Shown: one piece after another, positions 8,466-18,254 of the stretch
How positions within the stretch are numbered: the stretch's first letter is position 1
Layout: each line of letters starts with the position of its first letter
Assembly (NCBI GenBank): GCA_045647865.1
Contig: JAZRMW010000002.1
Location: forward strand, 62,001-126,000
Direction: 5' to 3'
DNA from: Phocaeicola_A sp045647865
GTDB taxonomy: Bacteria > Bacteroidota > Bacteroidia > Bacteroidales > Bacteroidaceae
DNA: 64,000 nucleotides
Notes under the pieces: generated by a model
What the model saw: the letters and a program-made list of their open reading frames with translations, nothing else
What the model was told of the DNA's origin: nothing
Databases searched by the model: none
Position numbers and translations under genes: made by a program

Positions 8466-11400
8466 ATGAAAAAAGGTTTACTATTTTTAGCTGTGCTCCT
8501 TATGGGGTTTGCAGTTAAGTCAGTAGCCCAAGCAGACGGTGAATACTATCTGTACAATGCAGAGAGCAAGTGCTTCTTGTCACATGGTGACAGTTGGGGT
8601 ACTCGCGCTGTAGTGGACAAGTATGGTTCTCCTGTGCTTTGGAATTCTACTGATGGTTCGTTGAAGTTCTTGGACAACGATTTATGTTTGTTTGAGACTA
8701 ACGACAATTTTTTCTTTACGGATAATAGCTCTACAGGATTTACTTTTGTAGAAACTGCCGAAGGTTATTATCTTCAGTCTAAAAAGACTAACTCTTATGC
8801 TATGTTGGCCGAAGGGGTTAGCTCAAAGTTGCAGCAGATTCTGTTGCCTTCAGCTGATCAAGGCACTGCTGCAGTTTGGCAGCTCAAGACAAAGGCTGAG
8901 CGTGATGCCATGGTTGCAGCTTATGTTGGCGAGAATTATGCAAACGTGATTGCTGCTGCATCAATGGATGCTACTGCTGAAACTTTCTTGTCAAAATTGG
9001 CCGAGGCTTACACCGCAGTGGACATGACCGACAAGATTGGTACGGCTCGTTTTGCTGGTAATGTTGGTGATTGGACTTGTAATCAGGTGAGAGACAAAAA
9101 AGGTGATCAGCCTGCGTACGGCACAGATTTTTGTGAACTTTATGAAGACACAGGAAATCATACTCAGACTATTACAGGTTTGACTGCTGGTATTTACAAG
9201 GTGACAGTGAATGGTTTCGAGCGTGCTGCAAGTTGGGCTAAGTGCAATGAGTTGGCAGCTAAGGGATATGAAATCTCGACTTCTGCTCTGATTGCCAATG
9301 GCGAGCAAGTGGCTCTTAAGTCATGGTTCAGCGATAAAAGTGGTGATAAAGACCCTGATAATACAACTCAAGCAGTTGCTAAGTTCAATGAAGGTAAGTA
9401 TTTGAATGAACTTTTTGTATATGTAGGTGAGGATGGCGTTTTGACTTTGACAGTTGATAAGCATGCTCACGTAGGTGGCAACTGGGTACTCTTCAACAAT
9501 TTTACGTTGACTCATTATGAGGCTAAGCCTGCAAGTGAGGACATTGTTTTGCAAGAAGATGTTACTGAAGAGTTGGAAATTGGCAAGACTTATCTGTTGG
9601 GTGATCAGTACATCATGTACAAGGTTCGCTTCACTGCCCCAGCTGATGGTTTCTTGAACATTACTCCTTCACAGAAAGTTAGCAGCACCAGCTTGAAGAT
9701 TAATGGTGCAAGTTCTACCTTTACAAAAGACTCTTTCAATGGTATTTCTAAGAAAGGTATGGCCAAGGGTAGCGTGTTCGAAGGAACATTCTATTGCTCA
9801 GGTATTCCTTCTGCTGATAATGTATATTCTTTGACTGTATCTTTTGAGGAAGGTGTTCCTTATTCTCCGTTGGCTATGACATTGGCTTCTCCTGTCGATG
9901 GTGGCGAATGGTCAGGTGCAGTAGAGTACAAGAGCTATGGTACCAAGGGCGTTCCTCACTATGAATTCTCATCTAAGATTTCTAAGGATGTGAAGGTTAC
10001 AGTGAAGATTGGTGACAATGTGTACGAAAATGTAGCCGCTACAGTGGATACTTATAATCCTAAATTGGATGTCAACGGATTGCCCGCAATCATAAATGAA
10101 GCAGTTTCTGCAGGTTTGGTTAAGGCTGGCGACACATTCACTTTGACATTGTCTAACTTGGTAGATAATGAGTTCTCTGCTAACACTATGGAGGACGTTA
10201 CCTTCACTTACACCATGGCTTCAACTGCTTGCACAGGTGTTAATCCTGTTGCCAGCACTAGCCGTACTGTATTGCCCGAGGAGGTTACTTTCTCATTCGA
10301 TGGCGAAGTGAAGATTGACAATGCCAAGTTCTATTACGTGAACAACAATACCGGTGAAAAGACTGAGTTGGAAGGTGTCGTAGAAGGTACATCTGTGAAG
10401 ATTACCGTAGCTGCTGTTGAAGGCATGCTTCCCAAGGCTTATGACATCATTGCTGAGGGTGTAACTGATGCTAATGGCAAGGTTATTTCTTACGGTGACA
10501 CCGAAGGTCAGTTGAAGGTTTCTTACGGCACTGGTAATGGTTACTTCAAGGCTGTTGCAGAACCTGCCAACTATGCTAATGTTGCCTCTTTGAAGACTTA
10601 CACCTTTACTCTTCCGGGTGATGTGGTTTATGACGCTTCTCAGGCTTCTTCTACAGAAATTACATTTGGTAAGTATGATGAGGCTAATTGGGGCTTCAGT
10701 CCTGTCGAAGGAGTGACCGTTTCTCACGAAATCAATGGTAACGTGATAACTGTTACTTTGAGCGAAGAGATTACCACTCCAGGTGACTACAACCTCGAAA
10801 TTCCTTCTAAACTCTTCTGGTCAAAGGATTTGTATGATCCTGAGAACCTTTCTACAAGCACTTGCTACTACATGACTTCACAGTACATCACTTGCACCAT
10901 TCTGCCTTATGGTCCTACAGCTGTGACTCCTAAGGAAGGTTCAATGGTTAACAAGCTCGAAACGCTTGTGTTGACATTCGATGAAGAGGTTGAGTGTGAC
11001 GATGAGGATGCCAAGGTGATTGTAAGCATGTACCAGGAGGTTGAAACAGAATGGGGCTATACCGATTATAGAGAGGTGCCCATTGCTGAGTACTACTTGG
11101 AATATGACCAAGTTTACAACAACCAGATTCTTGTTGACCTCGGTTGCATTGATTCAGTTGGTATGTACACCATCACAATCCCCGAAGGTTCAATCTGGAC
11201 AGTTGCCGACAAGAACAAGAAGATCGGTGAATGGAAATATCAATATCAGGTTGACCCCGAATACTGGGATCCTGAATGGATAGTTAAAGTTGGCGAGGCT
11301 TGCACAGAGGAAGCTCCTTGTCAGTTGATTGCCGGACGCAAGTATGAGTTCAGCGAGATGTACACTTGCATGCAGTTCACTGCAGAAGAAGATGGACGTG

Positions 11401-14400
11401 TTTATTTGACTTCTTTGGACGATAAATGGTCAGAGTCTTCAAGACACGATGCTGATTGGGTTCGTTTGGGTGATTTGACAGAGGCTGAGGATGGAAGTCT
11501 TTGGTTTGGTGTGATGGCCGGTGAGACTTACAACCTCCAGAACTATGGTTTCGGTGCACGTCAGTTTGCTGTAACATTTGAGGCTGGAAAACCGTTTGAT
11601 GACCTTGCATTCATTGCATCAAGCCCTGCTGATGGCGGTATCTACAGCAAGTCAACTTCTGCAGAATATAGCTACTCAAAGGGATATGTTGACTTCAAGT
11701 TCTCAACTTTGGTTGACGTGGATGCTTTGCAGGTTTCTGTAGTATTGCCTGCCAAGGATAATAAGGAAATTGATGTAACTGCTGATGTATTCATTGAAAG
11801 TAGTACAATCTATAGCGGTGGTGCATACATTGGTCTTGATATGCGCGACATCGTAGAAGACCTTAAGGTTAAGGAAGGTGTGAAGGCTAATGACAAGATC
11901 CAGATTGTATTGAAGAATGTTCAGGATGCTTCATTTGCCGAAAACAAGTTGGCTGAAGATGTGAAGATTGAACTCACTATTGCTGCTACGGTATGTACTT
12001 CTGTAAGTCCGAGCAACAGTTATGGTGTAGAGGCTATTCCTACTGAACTTTCATTGCGTTTCGACGGTGACGTTGTTTGCAACAATGGTAAGGGATACAT
12101 CATTGACGTAGTAAGCGGTGAAAAGCAAGAGTTTGCTATTGAGAACTTTGCATGCACACCTCAGGAAAGCTGGGATGGTAGCATCAATTACAATGCAACT
12201 GTTACTTTGCCCGAAGCAACCATTACTTTGACATCAAGAAAGTTTGCTATCCAACTTGAAGGATTGGCTGACACTGATGGCAATGTGGTTTCTTATGGTG
12301 ACGAGGCTGGTAAGTTCATCATTGCATATTCAATGCGTGCCGACAACTTCAGTCCTATTTCATTGGATCCCGAAGATGAGTCTGAAATTGAGTCTTTGAA
12401 AACAACTAAGATGACATTTGCTGACAATGTGAATGTTTCACCCGATGCTTATGCTTACTTCTACATGGGTTATGAAGAGGTGAGTGGTGAGCTTGCAGTT
12501 GACCCCAATGACCCGAAGAGTGTAATCATCACTTGGTCACAAGAAATCACCAAGCCTGGTGTATATTTCATCACAGTAGAGGATGGTGCAATCTATGATA
12601 GCAAGTACAATGCTGAGAAGGAAGACTATGGTGTGGAAGATGGTGCAAGCTACAACCCCTATCTCTCTTACAGCTTCACTATTCCTGCTGACCTTTCTGC
12701 TACAACTGTAGCTTCTGTAAGTCCTGAACCTTACTTGGGTTGGGGTAGCACTCCTGTCAGCCAGCTTCCTGCTGAGTTTGTCATCGAATTTGATGGTAAC
12801 GTGAAGGAGATTGTTTCTGCTCAAGGCGAAGTTCTCGGTATTGGTGGCGGTTGGGATCTCGATGATGACATGGGTGTAACAAGCGCTTCTAACTTGGAAA
12901 CCAAACTCGAAGGAAACAAGTTGACTGTAACTATTCCTCAGGCCGACATTGATGCATTGACAATGGGTAACTACCAGATTACAATCAAAGCGATTGGTGA
13001 AGACGGCAAGTCTATCGGTTATGCTTACGATGAGTACGGTGACTACGATGCATTTGCAGATGTTATCTCATTCCAATACTATGTTGAGAAGATGTTGGAG
13101 GTAACAGACATGACTCCTGCTGGCGGTACAGTGAAGCAGTTGGATAAGATTACTATGACATTCAGTGAACCTATCTTCGAGGTGGATACTTATTCTGCTG
13201 CCGTATTGATGGATGAGAACTGGGACGAAGTGGCTGAAGCTGTTGTAACATACGAAGGCAATGTGGCTACTTTGACATTCGATCCTGCAGTGACTACAGC
13301 CGGTTACTATACATTGTACATCAATCAGGGCATGTTTGCAACTGAAGAGTATGTAACTAATGCAGAACTGTATATCGATTATATTGTTGATCCTAACTAT
13401 GCTCCAGCAGTTGAAGATCTTGCTATCGTAAGTGCTACTCCTGAAAACGGTGCTACAGTGGCTAACTTGACTACTGTTGAGTTCAAGTTGAACAAGGAAG
13501 TAGGTTACCTCTACAAGAGCATGTTGATTCCTTCTGACGGCGCTGACGATGCAGCTTCTGCTTCACTCACTCAGTCAGAAACTGATCCTACAAGCTACAC
13601 ACTTGACTTTACATTCGATGGCCTCTTCGCAAATGGTGCTACTTTGCGTAAGGATGTGACTTACACATTGACTCTCGAAGCTTACGCTTCTGAAGAAGCA
13701 TGGCAGCGCGACGGTGCTCACGAAACTGTAACTTTGACTTACGTAGGTAATGCTGAAGCATTCCAGTACAGCGATGTTACATTCGAAAGCATCACTCCTG
13801 CTGAAGACTTCGTTATCTCTGACAAGTCTCAGAACAAATTCGTTGTGAAGTTCAGTGGTGCTGTGAACATGGTTGAAGAGTTGACATTCATCAATATGGG
13901 ACAAGGTAATACTCAGGCATTCGAAAGCATTGTTGCTAATGCCGACAAGACTGAATATACATTGACCATTGCTGAAAGCGTATTGGAAACTCTCCGCAAC
14001 GAGGTTTACATCATCTTCGCTGCTAACGACGAAAATGGCAAACGCGTACAGGGTAACAACGGTGAAGAGGAGAACAGCTGCTTCGCTCTCAGCTTCAAGA
14101 CAGTTATCGGTGTGCCCGATTTGACTGTAGCTCCTGACGCTGCTGCTGAGCAGGCTTCATTGAGTGTCCTCACTATCGGTTGTGCTGAAGGTCTTGCTCC
14201 TTCTTGGAATGCTGGCAACATCACATTGACTGATGCTAACGGTGCTACTATCACTCTGAATGATCCTGAAGCTGTTGTTGCTGAAGGTGCTGACGAGTGG
14301 GCTACTCCTACTGCATGGACAGTTGCTTTGGCTGAAGAACTCAAGACTGTAGGTACTTATACCTTGACTATTCCGGCCGGTTACTTCAACCTTGGTAAGA

Positions 14401-14612
14401 CTCAAGGTCAGGTAGTGGGTAATAAGGAGACTGTGGTTGTGTTCAACATCACAGAGGCTGCTCAGGGTATCAAGGGTATTACAGTGGATACTGACGTGGT
14501 TGTTTACAACCTCTCTGGTGTTGCTGTAGCTCAAGGTAAGGCTTCTGAGGTATTGAAGAACCTCAACAAGGGTATCTACCTTGTAAATGGTAAGAAATTC
14601 GTTGTGAAGTAA
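8466..14612 (+). CDS. Giant secreted multi-Ig (SbsA/Big-like) repeat protein with C-terminal sorting tail
   Basis: The 2048-residue protein has a signal peptide (cleavage near SVAQA). An N-terminal region (about 25-150, starting DGEYYLYNAESKCFL) resembles lectin-like domains common in Prevotella, and a beta-sandwich region (about 190-350) follows. A long series of Ig-like units then recurs with the pattern S/TP-x-G-x-V-x-L-x-x-V/M-x-L/M-x-F, for example TPKEGSMVNKLETLVLTFDE, TPAGGTVKQLDKITMTF and TPENGATVANLTTVEFKL. The last 50 residues read VVVYNLSGVAVAQG...GIYLVNGKKFVVK, like the sorting tails of Bacteroidales T9SS-type cargo. The likely site is the cell surface; adhesion or glycan binding is inferred. 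Codon use is very biased (GCT, GTT, AAG, AAC), as in the ribosomal protein genes at 34.8 kb, which suggests high expression. It is monocistronic. Confidence 0.85.
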   Translation: MKKGLLFLAVLLMGFAVKSVAQADGEYYLYNAESKCFLSHGDSWGTRAVVDKYGSPVLWNSTDGSLKFLDNDLCLFETNDNFFFTDNSSTGFTFVETAEGYYLQSKKTNSYAMLAEGVSSKLQQILLPSADQGTAAVWQLKTKAERDAMVAAYVGENYANVIAAASMDATAETFLSKLAEAYTAVDMTDKIGTARFAGNVGDWTCNQVRDKKGDQPAYGTDFCELYEDTGNHTQTITGLTAGIYKVTVNGFERAASWAKCNELAAKGYEISTSALIANGEQVALKSWFSDKSGDKDPDNTTQAVAKFNEGKYLNELFVYVGEDGVLTLTVDKHAHVGGNWVLFNNFTLTHYEAKPASEDIVLQEDVTEELEIGKTYLLGDQYIMYKVRFTAPADGFLNITPSQKVSSTSLKINGASSTFTKDSFNGISKKGMAKGSVFEGTFYCSGIPSADNVYSLTVSFEEGVPYSPLAMTLASPVDGGEWSGAVEYKSYGTKGVPHYEFSSKISKDVKVTVKIGDNVYENVAATVDTYNPKLDVNGLPAIINEAVSAGLVKAGDTFTLTLSNLVDNEFSANTMEDVTFTYTMASTACTGVNPVASTSRTVLPEEVTFSFDGEVKIDNAKFYYVNNNTGEKTELEGVVEGTSVKITVAAVEGMLPKAYDIIAEGVTDANGKVISYGDTEGQLKVSYGTGNGYFKAVAEPANYANVASLKTYTFTLPGDVVYDASQASSTEITFGKYDEANWGFSPVEGVTVSHEINGNVITVTLSEEITTPGDYNLEIPSKLFWSKDLYDPENLSTSTCYYMTSQYITCTILPYGPTAVTPKEGSMVNKLETLVLTFDEEVECDDEDAKVIVSMYQEVETEWGYTDYREVPIAEYYLEYDQVYNNQILVDLGCIDSVGMYTITIPEGSIWTVADKNKKIGEWKYQYQVDPEYWDPEWIVKVGEACTEEAPCQLIAGRKYEFSEMYTCMQFTAEEDGRVYLTSLDDKWSESSRHDADWVRLGDLTEAEDGSLWFGVMAGETYNLQNYGFGARQFAVTFEAGKPFDDLAFIASSPADGGIYSKSTSAEYSYSKGYVDFKFSTLVDVDALQVSVVLPAKDNKEIDVTADVFIESSTIYSGGAYIGLDMRDIVEDLKVKEGVKANDKIQIVLKNVQDASFAENKLAEDVKIELTIAATVCTSVSPSNSYGVEAIPTELSLRFDGDVVCNNGKGYIIDVVSGEKQEFAIENFACTPQESWDGSINYNATVTLPEATITLTSRKFAIQLEGLADTDGNVVSYGDEAGKFIIAYSMRADNFSPISLDPEDESEIESLKTTKMTFADNVNVSPDAYAYFYMGYEEVSGELAVDPNDPKSVIITWSQEITKPGVYFITVEDGAIYDSKYNAEKEDYGVEDGASYNPYLSYSFTIPADLSATTVASVSPEPYLGWGSTPVSQLPAEFVIEFDGNVKEIVSAQGEVLGIGGGWDLDDDMGVTSASNLETKLEGNKLTVTIPQADIDALTMGNYQITIKAIGEDGKSIGYAYDEYGDYDAFADVISFQYYVEKMLEVTDMTPAGGTVKQLDKITMTFSEPIFEVDTYSAAVLMDENWDEVAEAVVTYEGNVATLTFDPAVTTAGYYTLYINQGMFATEEYVTNAELYIDYIVDPNYAPAVEDLAIVSATPENGATVANLTTVEFKLNKEVGYLYKSMLIPSDGADDAASASLTQSETDPTSYTLDFTFDGLFANGATLRKDVTYTLTLEAYASEEAWQRDGAHETVTLTYVGNAEAFQYSDVTFESITPAEDFVISDKSQNKFVVKFSGAVNMVEELTFINMGQGNTQAFESIVANADKTEYTLTIAESVLETLRNEVYIIFAANDENGKRVQGNNGEEENSCFALSFKTVIGVPDLTVAPDAAAEQASLSVLTIGCAEGLAPSWNAGNITLTDANGATITLNDPEAVVAEGADEWATPTAWTVALAEELKTVGTYTLTIPAGYFNLGKTQGQVVGNKETVVVFNITEAAQGIKGITVDTDVVVYNLSGVAVAQGKASEVLKNLNKGIYLVNGKKFVVK

Positions 14613-14647
14613 TCGGAACGTCCGTTTCTTTGACGAATAGATAATGA

Positions 14648-14689
14648 AAAAGGAGCTGTGTCAAAACTGACACAGCTCCTTTTGTTTTT
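14648..14689 (+). terminator. Intrinsic terminator of the giant surface protein gene
   Basis: A perfect 16-bp stem (14648-14663 with 14668-14683) encloses a 4-nt loop and is followed by a T-rich tract. Confidence 0.93.
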
Positions 14690-14781
14690 GGATATGTGTG
14701 ATGGGAGGCCTGTGTGTAAAGTGAATGGATTGTTTTGTAAAAAAAAGTGGGTATAAAGTGCGCTCTTTGTCGCTTTTTGCT

Positions 14782-14789
14782 TATATTTG
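14782..14789 (+). promoter_or_regulatory. -7 box for the pectinase/adhesin operon
   Basis: TATATTTG matches TAnnTTTG and is followed by C. The start codon is 31 bp downstream. No good TTTG is seen at the -33 distance, so an activator may be needed. Confidence 0.6.
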
Positions 14790-14819
14790 CACGTTCAAGT
14801 GGAAATTTAAAATTTATAT

Positions 14820-17800
14820 ATGAAAAGGATTGACTTACATTTAAACAAAATTTTGCTCTGTCTGATGCTTTTGGCAGGAATCTCTGCACAGGCACAGGTG
14901 GACATCTATGGCTTTGCTACCAATGTGAATGACGAGAAACTGTCGGGAATGGTGAAGTTCAGCAGTAAAGACCCTGCTAGCACGATGCAGCGTGTGAAGC
15001 AACTGGAGGAGTGGGCTACGGCCGGAGCGTGGGGAGGCGATGCCTACTATGCCATGCTCTCTTATGCAACCTATCCCAAAGGTTTGTATATTATTGATAT
15101 AGAAACGGGTGAGGTGGTGAAACAGGTAGCAGATTATATGTATAACGAGAAAGTACGTGCTGCTATCGAGATGAGCTACGACTTCACTACGGGTGTCATG
15201 TATATGGTAACAGTATCGGATGATAATCCTGGAGTAACTTCTTTTGGCGTTGTTGATTTGACAACCGGCGAGCAGACTATCATCAACCCTGACATGAAAC
15301 ATTATGTGGTGGCAATGGCGGTTGACAAAGACGGAGTCATCTATGGAATTACCAATGAAGGATGGGTGGTACGAATAAACAAAACCACAGGAGTCTGCGA
15401 AACTCGTTACCAAATGGATGTGACTCCTTTCCGACGTCAGTCAATGGAGTTTGACCGAAAGACTGGTGACCTTTATTGGGCTTATTGTACTTCTTCAAAG
15501 ATGGGAATGTTGAAGAAACTGAACATAAAGAAACGTACTTCCGTGGATGCTGGTTACATTGGCGGTACTGCAGAAGAGCAGGTGTTGGGACTTTACATTC
15601 CGTACAGTCCTTGTGCCGATGGCGCTCCCGGTAAAGTGGTAGATTTGAAAGCCCTCCCTGATGCTACGGGCTTGACTGTTGTAACACTCACATGGAATAA
15701 TCCTGCTACAACGTATGGTGGTGCGGTTCTTACAGCTATTGATAAGGTGGAAATATACCGCAATGAGACATTGGTTCATACCCTGACTGATGTTCAACCA
15801 GGGGAAACGTCCTCATGGACCGAACAACTGAACTCAGGAGGAAACTATACTTATAAGTTGCTGGTGTATAATGCCGAAGGCGCTGGTATTCCAGTGAGTA
15901 TGTCTGCTTTTGTCGGACGCGATACTCCCAAAGAGGTAATCATTTCATCTGTCACTCGTGAAGGGAACAATGCTGTTCGCCTTTCATGGTATCCTTGTGT
16001 AGAAGGAGTCAATGGCGGTTATCTCGATCTCTCCACAATCAGTTATAAGGTGAGACGTGTCAGTGACGGAAAGGTGTTGGCCGAAGGATTGACTGATACT
16101 ACTTTTGTGGATAATACCATCACTGAATTGGGACGTTATCAGTACAGTGTTGAAGTAGCCAATGCTGAAGGCTCCAGTAAAGCGGCTCTGACAGCCTATA
16201 TTGTGAATGGTCCTGCTCGCGACCTTCCTTTCGTGACCGACTTTACGAATGAGACCGAAAGCCAATTGTGGAGTATTGCCGATGCTGATGGCGACGGCAC
16301 AACTTTCTTCTGGCAATACAATCCCAATTTCAAAGATCAGGGTTTCTTCTATTACCAGTGTGAATATACACCGGCAAAGAATGCCAATGACTGGATTATC
16401 TCACCCAAGTATAAGTTCGAGGCTGGAAAGGCTTATAAAGCCATTGTTCATGTCCGTCCTGATGACATCTACAAGAATGAGATGATGGAGGTTTATTTGG
16501 TGAAGGATTACAACCTTGCTACAGCGAAAAACTTGAGCGATACCATTCGGGTAACGGGCGATGTAAATGAGTTGGGTGAAACTGTCTTGAGCCAGTTCCG
16601 CATCAATATCGAACCGTTGGATGAGGCCGGTGAATACTCACTTGCTGTACGTTGTATCTCCAATATGGAGGTTGCTTATTGGTTGGCTGTTGCCAAGGTG
16701 GAGGTTTCTGAAAATCAGGAAGGACACATCCGTGGTGACGTCTATGACAATGAATTGAATCCGGTTGAAGGAGTGGTCGTAACCCTCGAAGGAACCCATT
16801 ACACCGCTGTGACTGATGTTCGTGGACAATTTGAAATCAAAAATGTGTCCGAAGGTACTTATACTGCTGTACAGACCAAAATCGGTTATTTCACCGTCCC
16901 CCAAAGTATCACTGTGAAGGGATTGAAGACCGTGAATGTCGAGTTGGATGTGGTGAAGCGTAAGGAGTATTCTTATAAAGGCAATGTGAAGAATGAGTAT
17001 GGAGAAGCATTAGCCAATGCTGTGGTAAGTCTTACTGGATACAATGATTACAAGACCTTTACCGATGCAAATGGCGATTTCCAAATTACAAGTGTGTATG
17101 AGTTGGCTGAAGGCGAAGAGACTTATGCTGTGATGGCGCATAAAGATTTTTATGAACCCGAAATGCGTGAATTCAATCCGGCAGCGGTGAACGGAAATGT
17201 TGCAACATGTGATTTTGTCCTGAATGACAAACTTTTGCCACCGGCTTATATTGATGTTCTTACTGATATGCCCACAAATGGTGAGGGAGAACACGCTCTT
17301 GTTAGTTGGAGCAAGCCGGCTGTTGAAGCACATGTGAAACTGCATAGTGAAAATGTCTCTTATACCTTTGGTACAGAAGAGGGAGAAGCCGGCACACTCA
17401 TTGGTTTGATTTGCCGTGAGCCTATGCTTATTGATAGTCTCTATTGGTGGACATTCTGTGATTCGGCATCGCTTAATGTGGTCATATTGGGCTTAAATAA
17501 AAATGGACGGTTGACAGGGCAAGAACTCTATCGCGATGATGATGCACCGAATAACCCTTACAACGAAACCTCTTACCAGTTGAAGAAATCGGTGTATGCA
17601 CCCAATGGATGTTTTATCGGTATCAGTGTGGATAGAGGAAATCTGTCATTGTTGACAACTTCCAGTACGGAAGAATATCCTTTTGTCAGACAAACGAATG
17701 CTTACATCGAGGATTTGGCTTCAGCCCTTCGGTTGGAATATGTCGAAGATTTGGGCAGCGACTATGAAGAGAACTACTATATGGGATATAGCGGACGCCG

Positions 17801-18236
17801 TTTGGCTGATGAGGAAGCTCCGCAGGTTTCTTATCAAGTGGTTGCCCTTGCCGGTGAAGTTGAACTTTACAGTGCTGATGCTACGGATTTTATTTATCAG
17901 GATTTTGCATGGGCTGATTTGGACAAAGGCGATTACCGGTATGCCGTCGAAGCCATCTATCGCAATGGTGAGAAGGCCCGTTTGTTTTCCGACGTAATCA
18001 CCAAGGAGACTCCGTCAGCTATCTCCTCTGTTGAGAACTGCAAGGCAGTACAGCAAGTTGGCAATAATCTGCTTATCCATGCAGAAGCTGTACAGGTAAT
18101 CTCTGCTAATGGTGAATCAGTAGCGGGAGGTACAGCTGTTTCTGTCCTCATTACTGATGGATGGGCGGACGGACTTTATATCATCCGTACGTTGGAGAAT
18201 GGAAAGTGGGCATCACATAAAGTAGTAATCAAGTAA
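14820..18236 (+). CDS. Secreted fibronectin-III / choice-of-anchor J / carboxypeptidase-regulatory-like protein
   Basis: The 1138-residue protein has a signal peptide (cleavage near AQAQ). About 25-265 looks like a beta-propeller-type region (GLYIIDIETGEVV, FGVVDLTTGEQTI). Two fibronectin III units follow at about 275-370 and 375-460. About 465-635 is a cleaved-adhesin / choice-of-anchor J domain (DLPFVTDFTNE, WIISPKYKFEAGK). Two carboxypeptidase-regulatory-like beta sandwiches lie at about 638-715 (IRGDVYDNELNPVEGVVVTL) and 718-810 (YKGNVKNEYGEALANAVVSL). The C-terminus, WADGLYIIRTLENGKWASHK, resembles a weak T9SS-type tail. It is the first gene of a tight cluster with the next three (gaps of 18, 15 and 15 bp by the chosen starts). 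Surface binding or scaffolding is inferred; no catalytic motif is seen. Confidence 0.78.
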   Translation: MKRIDLHLNKILLCLMLLAGISAQAQVDIYGFATNVNDEKLSGMVKFSSKDPASTMQRVKQLEEWATAGAWGGDAYYAMLSYATYPKGLYIIDIETGEVVKQVADYMYNEKVRAAIEMSYDFTTGVMYMVTVSDDNPGVTSFGVVDLTTGEQTIINPDMKHYVVAMAVDKDGVIYGITNEGWVVRINKTTGVCETRYQMDVTPFRRQSMEFDRKTGDLYWAYCTSSKMGMLKKLNIKKRTSVDAGYIGGTAEEQVLGLYIPYSPCADGAPGKVVDLKALPDATGLTVVTLTWNNPATTYGGAVLTAIDKVEIYRNETLVHTLTDVQPGETSSWTEQLNSGGNYTYKLLVYNAEGAGIPVSMSAFVGRDTPKEVIISSVTREGNNAVRLSWYPCVEGVNGGYLDLSTISYKVRRVSDGKVLAEGLTDTTFVDNTITELGRYQYSVEVANAEGSSKAALTAYIVNGPARDLPFVTDFTNETESQLWSIADADGDGTTFFWQYNPNFKDQGFFYYQCEYTPAKNANDWIISPKYKFEAGKAYKAIVHVRPDDIYKNEMMEVYLVKDYNLATAKNLSDTIRVTGDVNELGETVLSQFRINIEPLDEAGEYSLAVRCISNMEVAYWLAVAKVEVSENQEGHIRGDVYDNELNPVEGVVVTLEGTHYTAVTDVRGQFEIKNVSEGTYTAVQTKIGYFTVPQSITVKGLKTVNVELDVVKRKEYSYKGNVKNEYGEALANAVVSLTGYNDYKTFTDANGDFQITSVYELAEGEETYAVMAHKDFYEPEMREFNPAAVNGNVATCDFVLNDKLLPPAYIDVLTDMPTNGEGEHALVSWSKPAVEAHVKLHSENVSYTFGTEEGEAGTLIGLICREPMLIDSLYWWTFCDSASLNVVILGLNKNGRLTGQELYRDDDAPNNPYNETSYQLKKSVYAPNGCFIGISVDRGNLSLLTTSSTEEYPFVRQTNAYIEDLASALRLEYVEDLGSDYEENYYMGYSGRRLADEEAPQVSYQVVALAGEVELYSADATDFIYQDFAWADLDKGDYRYAVEAIYRNGEKARLFSDVITKETPSAISSVENCKAVQQVGNNLLIHAEAVQVISANGESVAGGTAVSVLITDGWADGLYIIRTLENGKWASHKVVIK

Positions 18237-18254
18237 AGATTGAGAGACATAATC

